A stretch of DNA of 64,000 nucleotides from Pempheris klunzingeri (Eukaryota; Chordata; Actinopteri; Acropomatiformes; Pempheridae), in the NCBI RefSeq assembly GCF_042242105.1, contig NC_092020.1:3275001-3339000 (forward strand). Reading direction: 5' to 3'. The notes under the pieces are model-generated. The model worked only from the letters and a program-made list of their open reading frames with translations. It had not been told where the DNA came from and made no database searches. Positions within the stretch are counted from its first letter, which is position 1. Each line of letters opens with the position of its first letter. Of this stretch, positions 60,747 to 64,000 are shown piece after piece. Both the position numbers and the translations under genes were made by a program.

Positions 60747-63266
60747 TGCTTAGTGGTGTTGACAGTGGCTGCATTCAAATAACCAAAATAAGTGGATGAC
60801 GTGCAGACATACATGCTGTCTGGAAGAAGTCTGTAGGTGATGTTTTGATCCATCGTGTCAGGATCCTCTGCCTAGAAAAAAAAAACATCTTACATGCGAG
60901 CTCAAAGTGAGAGGAAGAATCCGGATAGTGAAGGACTTACAGTGATGTTGGCCACTATTGTCCCAGCAGGAGAGTGCTCAGCCACCTTCAGCTTATACGT
61001 GTCCTGTTTGAACTTGGGGGTGTTGTCATTGGTGTCCATGATGTTAATGGTAACTGTGGCCATGGAGCTGAAGCTGGTTTCTTGATCTTTGGCAATCACC
61101 TGCACCACACCATGAGCGCAGGAGACACATCAGACTGGTACTGGTAAAACTAATATTATTATCACAGACTCATGGCCTGTTTGTAACTTTTCTTACCCGC
61201 AGAACTATTTGCTGTTTTTCCTCAAAATCCAGGTTTTGGGGCTGCTTGACCAGAAGCTGGACAACGCTGTCTGAGATGGTAAATTTAGGCTCCACAGAAA
61301 AAATGTCCTTGTCCTCTCCCTCCAGGCTTAGTTCAGTTTTGGAAACCTGTGAAAAACCCCATAAAAAAACAAATCTAGATTCACTCTTGATTAAAGTAAT
61401 CACTTACACATGCATTACAAGAAAGCCTTACCTTATCCAGATCTTTGACCGTCATGTTGATGGAAATGGAGCCAAACGAGTGCTCGGAGACCTCTCCTGT
61501 GAAGTGACTCGCCTCCACACAGGAGAGCTCGTCTTCTGAGCCTCCACACTTGTAAAACTTTGGCTTGTTGTCATTGACGTCGATTATGTTGATCTGTACG
61601 CTTGCTGTGGCGCTGGCATAGACCCCATGGATGTTCTGTTTAGACTCTCTGGCCTAAAATCAAACAAAATAGAGTAATTTGCCAAAATAACTGTTCTGAA
61701 TTAGATAAGATTCTCAAGACTGAAAAAGGAAGTCGGACTTGTTTTTTGTCCTCAGCGTCAGTTTTGAGTTTGTCTTGAGAGAAATCTGTCAAATGCACTA
61801 TGTACATCAGGCTAAAGAATGGTAAGTGATCTTTAAGAGACTGTATATAACATTAGTATTAGCTAAAGGGAGTTTGTTCCTTCTTTCCCATCCATAAGAG
61901 GCTTTTTTTCCTGCATGTTTTGGGATACTCTGAGTGAAAATGAGCAACTAATTTAAATGCATAATTGTATAGAATCACACCTTATTTGTTGTTCAGTTTC
62001 ACACACTAACGCAGGTGGTTTGGTTTGGTGTTCACGGGCAAATTCCTGTGTGCCTGTACAAGTGTCTCTAACCGTGTCCTCACAACCCACACTACCTTCA
62101 TCGCCTGCTTCTCTCTCATTAGAGGAGCCACAGGAGGGACAGTGAAGCTACTAGCTTATCAAGACGCCGCCCCCATGCCGAGCCTCACTCCCTGGGTTCC
62201 TTGCCACCTCCTCCTCCACCTCCCTTCGACCTGTGTTCATCTCTTCATGCTCAAACCCCTTTTCATAAGAGAAGCAGACAGAAGACCACCCCTTCTGTCT
62301 CTTGACACATTCTCCAAGGTGAGAGGAAAATATTTCTACTCTGCCAAACAAAGCTGTCGATATATTAGTCTCCATTTTCCTTTTCCATCTCACAGGTGTA
62401 GCTCAACACGTTTGAGAAATGCACTGAGAAGTGGCTTGTTGTTCTTGTTTTTTTTTGTTATTTTATAGGAATTTATGATGTATTACTTGAAAAACAACTC
62501 GTACCTTTACAATGAGTGTGACAGTGTCACCAACAACTTCTCTGTCAATTAATGATAACACAGATATGACGCCATCATCTCCAGAGATTTGAAACAGGCC
62601 ATCTACGGTGGAATCTGTCAAACAATGTGGAAAAACACAAAAAGGCACTCAGTGCAAACAACAAATTGATTTAACTTTGTTTTTCTTTTTAAGTTGATGA
62701 GGCTCACTTTCAATGCTATAGATGATATCATCATTGACTTCTGTGTCCTGGTCCATAGCAGTCACTTTGAACACAGACTGGTCCTGTCAAAGGAAAAAAG
62801 ATTTTCTGAAACAAGAAGATGAAACTCGCCTCATTTACTCAAAGCAGGCTGACTGCATGTAGATTTGTGTCATATCACACCACGATTGGCAGCAGCCTTC
62901 TCACACAAAATGGCCAAAAATATACACACATACTGGGCTTGCACAGGAGCTACATGTACAGTCCATCAGAGTTAACACAAAGAAATGTGAGTATGCGTCA
63001 TTTGTTTTTTAACTGATGGGGAAATACACTGGATGAAATATTATATCTTTCACTCATATGATCTTTTTCAATTACATATTATTAGTCATATTCCTATTAT
63101 CGGTACTATAGTTGCTGTTTATATCTGATGCTGCTCATGTGGGGATTCTTGAATCCTTAATGTTGAATTCCTGAATCGTTGGGTCTCTCTCTTAATTAAA
63201 GAGTTTGGTCTAGACCTGCTCTTTATGGAAAGCGTCTTGAGATAACGCTGTTATGAATTGGTGCTA

Positions 63267-63298
<32 letters not shown>

Positions 63299-63944
63299 AT
63301 ATTGAGCGCTAGTTATTTTCCATTTCATTCCCTTCTTGAAAATTAACATCAGCCCAGTTAACCCTTTGAGGGTCTTCAGCACTTTCTAGTGTGTTATGAT
63401 TTTTATTTTTAGCATATTTTATCAGTTTTTCATGCATATTGCTTATAATTTTGCAAGATGGTGAATTTTTCAGAGTTCTCAATTTTTTTCATGTATTTTT
63501 TGTGTATTTTAGACCATAAAATGATGATGAAATGATGACAAAAACATGGCAATTTAAGGGTTAATTTTTTAAAAAACTAATTAAAATTTGATATGTATGA
63601 TTAGGGCTGATGCTGGTCTAAAAAACTATTTAAAAAAAATTTTAAAAAAAGAAAGATTTTTAACATTTTTATGGCTTGTTTTTATGCATACACATTTATG
63701 TGTGTAAGGATCTTTAACGTGATTATTTCTGAGGACCTTCAAGGGGTTAAGCACATTTTCTAGTACAGCAGTCTGAATAAAATGCATCAGCACTCACCGC
63801 AGGCGAATTCTCTTCAACTTTCCCCACATAGGGAAGGCCAGTGAACACTGGATCGAGGTCTGGGACGTCCTTGACCGTGATGAAGGAAAAGACATCACTT
63901 GAGAAATACGTGATGTTGTCATAATAACAGCGGCCTCCACCATC
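54308..63944 (-). CDS. cdhr2: Cadherin-related family member 2, partial (C-terminal 23 exons)
   Basis: Brush-border cadherin of the intermicrovillar adhesion complex. The 23 exons join in frame to 1,097 residues plus stop; human CDHR2 has about 1,310, so the N-terminal 200 or so lie beyond the window. Seven complete cadherin repeats and part of one more are seen, marked by ENSPA-type starts and linkers DVPDLDPVF, DVNDNKPKF, DTNDNTPKF, DINDQPPVI, DSNDNTPQF, DVNDERPEF and DINDNAPKF. A non-cadherin segment (about 830-910) fits the membrane-adjacent domain. One membrane helix spans about 925-947. The cytoplasmic tail has GANPVLNL, an acidic run and the end TTDL, a class I PDZ ligand suited to harmonin. 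Tail to tail with gprin1, as in human. Confidence 0.92.
54539..54602 (-). CDS. cdhr2: cdhr2 exon v
   Basis: SLNSLDYSDDMSIPEKDSKL, cytoplasmic. Ends in phase 0; the donor is GTGAGT. Confidence 0.87.
54929..55006 (-). CDS. cdhr2: cdhr2 exon u
   Basis: GANPVLNLNIDSAMALGEES and SDVDKV, cytoplasmic. Ends in phase 2. Confidence 0.88.
55107..55220 (-). CDS. cdhr2: cdhr2 exon t
   Basis: YRRKLRAAKAMNSASMVTSD and VVPGTNKYTVE, cytoplasmic. Two acceptor AGs lie six bases apart (CTACAG repeated); the upstream one is chosen because it keeps NYRRKL. Confidence 0.87.
55364..55485 (-). CDS. cdhr2: cdhr2 exon s (membrane helix)
   Basis: Short juxtamembrane stretch, then a hydrophobic helix from about YILMGIVGG to LITSLM, followed by CTRRK as the stop-transfer signal. 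Ends in phase 2. Confidence 0.93.
56333..56468 (-). CDS. cdhr2: cdhr2 exon r
   Basis: DQSSTIVVAYFVYTNGTAL through LTQLGLKNI, end of the ectodomain. Ends in phase 0. Confidence 0.9.
56617..56630 (-). promoter_or_regulatory. CTCF-like motif
   Basis: Minus-strand CCACTAGGTGGTGC fits 13 of 14 core positions. It lies in the GC-AG intron of cdhr2. It may belong to a repeat, so confidence is low. Confidence 0.25.
56796..56861 (-). CDS. cdhr2: cdhr2 exon q (GC donor)
   Basis: ALTAATKAAVEIASIGGATE; ends in phase 2. The donor reads CCAG|GCAAGT, the consensus of the rare GC-AG intron class. The frame is kept only if this GC donor is used. Confidence 0.85.
56984..57072 (-). CDS. cdhr2: cdhr2 exon p
   Basis: IFIVDESFKVELEFTSSKAE and VEKNLDNIIK: start of the membrane-adjacent segment. 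Ends in phase 2; the donor is GTACGT. Confidence 0.88.
57113..57145 (+). repeat. (GTCT)n microsatellite
   Basis: Tetranucleotide run of about 33 bp in a short cdhr2 intron. Confidence 0.9.
57192..57288 (-). CDS. cdhr2: cdhr2 exon o
   Basis: TTEVLDMKLKGKYLVRVTA and TDTGDLSSSTVLE, end of the last repeat. Ends in phase 0. Confidence 0.9.
57335..57690. repeat. Dispersed repeat with internal CATCTCTTTGTAG-type units
   Basis: The interior has degenerate units of about 24-50 bp around CATCTCTTTGTAGTT and GTCATTTTG. The ends carry CCCCTGGGCACAG and CCTGGGCCTGTGCCCGG, partly inverted copies of each other. This is the layout of a common fish interspersed repeat, here in an intron of cdhr2. Confidence 0.5.
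58031..58182 (-). CDS. cdhr2: cdhr2 exon n
   Basis: Begins ATDRDTGVNSEIKFKVV and continues to YVGIIQ. Ends in phase 2. Confidence 0.9.
58278..58327 (-). CDS. cdhr2: cdhr2 exon m
   Basis: VVVSESASKGTSVAGVT, start of the last cadherin repeat. Ends in phase 0. Confidence 0.88.
58559..58636 (-). CDS. cdhr2: cdhr2 exon l
   Basis: Linker DINDNAPKF with flanks. Phase 1 at both ends. Confidence 0.92.
58732..59316 (-). CDS. cdhr2: cdhr2 exon k
   Basis: Largest exon, 585 bp: a whole repeat, linker DVNDERPEF, MGQDKDGNHS, a cysteine-rich insert (MKCRCNGSLTAC) and TLDYEECDQVVIEAQVVDE. Phase 1 at both ends. Confidence 0.93.
59418..59487 (-). CDS. cdhr2: cdhr2 exon j
   Basis: Linker DSNDNTPQF and start of the next repeat (KFSVKEGEK). 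Ends in phase 1. Confidence 0.9.
59595..59834 (-). CDS. cdhr2: cdhr2 exon i
   Basis: 80 codons: ATDADDANEPN, IDPDTGVLRN, EIDREALD, TATDKGADPLSATV. Phase 0 at both ends. Confidence 0.93.
60462..60705 (-). CDS. cdhr2: cdhr2 exon h
   Basis: LDREVRSLYSATL, linker DINDQPPVI and VFVPEGGQLEV. Its acceptor is preceded by a long TG run instead of a normal pyrimidine tract. Confidence 0.9.
60711..60743 (-). repeat. cdhr2: (TG)n run at the cdhr2 exon h acceptor
   Basis: 33 bp of TG units on the coding strand, ending five bases before the exon (TTCCAG follows). It occupies the polypyrimidine-tract position. Confidence 0.9.
60813..60871 (-). CDS. cdhr2: cdhr2 exon g
   Basis: AEDPDTMDQNITYRLLPDS; ends in phase 2. 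Short but in frame with both neighbours. Confidence 0.85.
60941..61099 (-). CDS. cdhr2: cdhr2 exon f
   Basis: 53 codons with linker DTNDNTPKF and next-repeat start KVAEHSPAGT. Phase 0 at both ends. Confidence 0.92.
61197..61346 (-). CDS. cdhr2: cdhr2 exon e
   Basis: 50 codons within one cadherin repeat, with LDFEEKQQIVLR. Phase 0 at both ends. Confidence 0.9.
61432..61653 (-). CDS. cdhr2: cdhr2 exon d
   Basis: 74 codons: linker DVNDNKPKF, then a two-cysteine insert (YKCGGSEDELSCVE), then EVSEHSFGSI and TVKDLDK. Phase 0 at both ends; the donor is GTAAGG. Confidence 0.92.
61654..62504. other. cdhr2: cdhr2 intron, nothing recognised
   Basis: 850 bp of intron. A 147-residue open frame on the + strand (62,025-62,468) has no family motif and is judged fortuitous. 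Confidence 0.6.
62505..62614 (-). CDS. cdhr2: cdhr2 exon c
   Basis: Contains DGLFQISGDDGVISVLSLID and the DRE-type motif IDREVVGD. Starts in phase 1, ends in phase 0. Confidence 0.9.
62708..62783 (-). CDS. cdhr2: cdhr2 exon b
   Basis: DQSVFKVTAMDQDTEVNDD: the DxD calcium-binding motif of a repeat. Starts in phase 0, ends in phase 1. Confidence 0.9.
63150..63300 (+). repeat. 3' tail of a teleost retroelement
   Basis: TTGGTCTAGACCTGCTCTTTATGGAAAGCG, then CTTGAGATAACGCTGTTATGAATTGG, then GCTATATAAATAAAGATTGA and a short (ATTG)n tail follow the order of a very common fish retroelement end. It lies in a cdhr2 intron. Confidence 0.7.
63358..63750. mobile_element. Second TTAA-flanked piggyBac-type MITE
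   Basis: A 385-bp element (63,362-63,746) flanked by TTAA on both sides. The left end reads CCCTTTGAGGGTCTTCAG and the right end, reverse complemented, CCCCTTGAAGGTCCTCAG: inverted repeats with a few mismatches. The interior is AT-rich with no coding frame. The ends differ from those of the element at 31,871, so it is a separate family. It ends 48 bp before cdhr2 exon a. Confidence 0.7.
63798..63944 (-). CDS. cdhr2: cdhr2 exon a (first in window)
   Basis: 49 codons, phase 0 at both ends. End of one cadherin repeat (DVPDLDPVF) and start of the next (KVEENSPA). Confidence 0.9.
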
Positions 63945-64000
63945 CTGTACAGGACACACAAAGATGTAGAGACAGACAGATGAAGAAACATAGTATAGTA

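Noticed and set aside
1-64000. tRNA, rRNA, microRNA, CRISPR or viral sequences
   Set aside because: No tRNA T-loop/anticodon pattern, no familiar microRNA, no regularly spaced repeats and no viral genes were recognised by reading.

Overview
The window is nuclear DNA of a ray-finned fish, probably a percomorph teleost. The signs are spliced vertebrate genes with GT-AG introns, long CA/GT microsatellites, and several interspersed repeats typical of teleosts. No bacterial, viral or organellar content was recognised.

The left half (1 to about 34,400) shows no recognisable exon. It holds simple repeats, purine-rich tracts, decayed dispersed repeats, two small inverted-repeat DNA transposons (31,871-32,064 and about 32,632-32,873), and AT-rich stretches that may be conserved noncoding elements. 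Between the two transposons lies a tandem pair of strong REST/NRSF (RE1) site matches (32,544-32,593), with a CTCF-like site about 140 bp upstream. This is about 2 kb before the predicted first exon of the synuclein gene.

The right half holds a compact four-gene cluster. Beta-synuclein sncb (+, coding exons 35,596-45,882) is followed by a small adirf-like gene (+, 47,051-48,057) and by gprin1 (+, one coding exon, 50,440-52,563). On the opposite strand, tail to tail, lies the 3' part of the microvillar cadherin gene cdhr2 (-, 54,308-63,944, 23 exons in frame, 5' end outside the window). The order and orientation CDHR2 > < GPRIN1 < SNCB match human 5q35.2. The adirf-like gene between sncb and gprin1 does not: in human, ADIRF sits next to SNCG on 10q23. 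Its presence here suggests that a synuclein + ADIRF pair predates the duplication that separated SNCB from SNCG.

sncb and gprin1 are neuronal membrane-associated proteins, the adirf-like product is a small predicted amphipathic-helix protein, and cdhr2 is an epithelial brush-border adhesion protein. They share a neighbourhood rather than a pathway. The observations most worth pursuing are the RE1 pair, the possible common origin of adirf and synuclein (same start pattern and same intron phases), the shortened synuclein repeat region, the duplicated module in gprin1, and two unusual splice sites in cdhr2.
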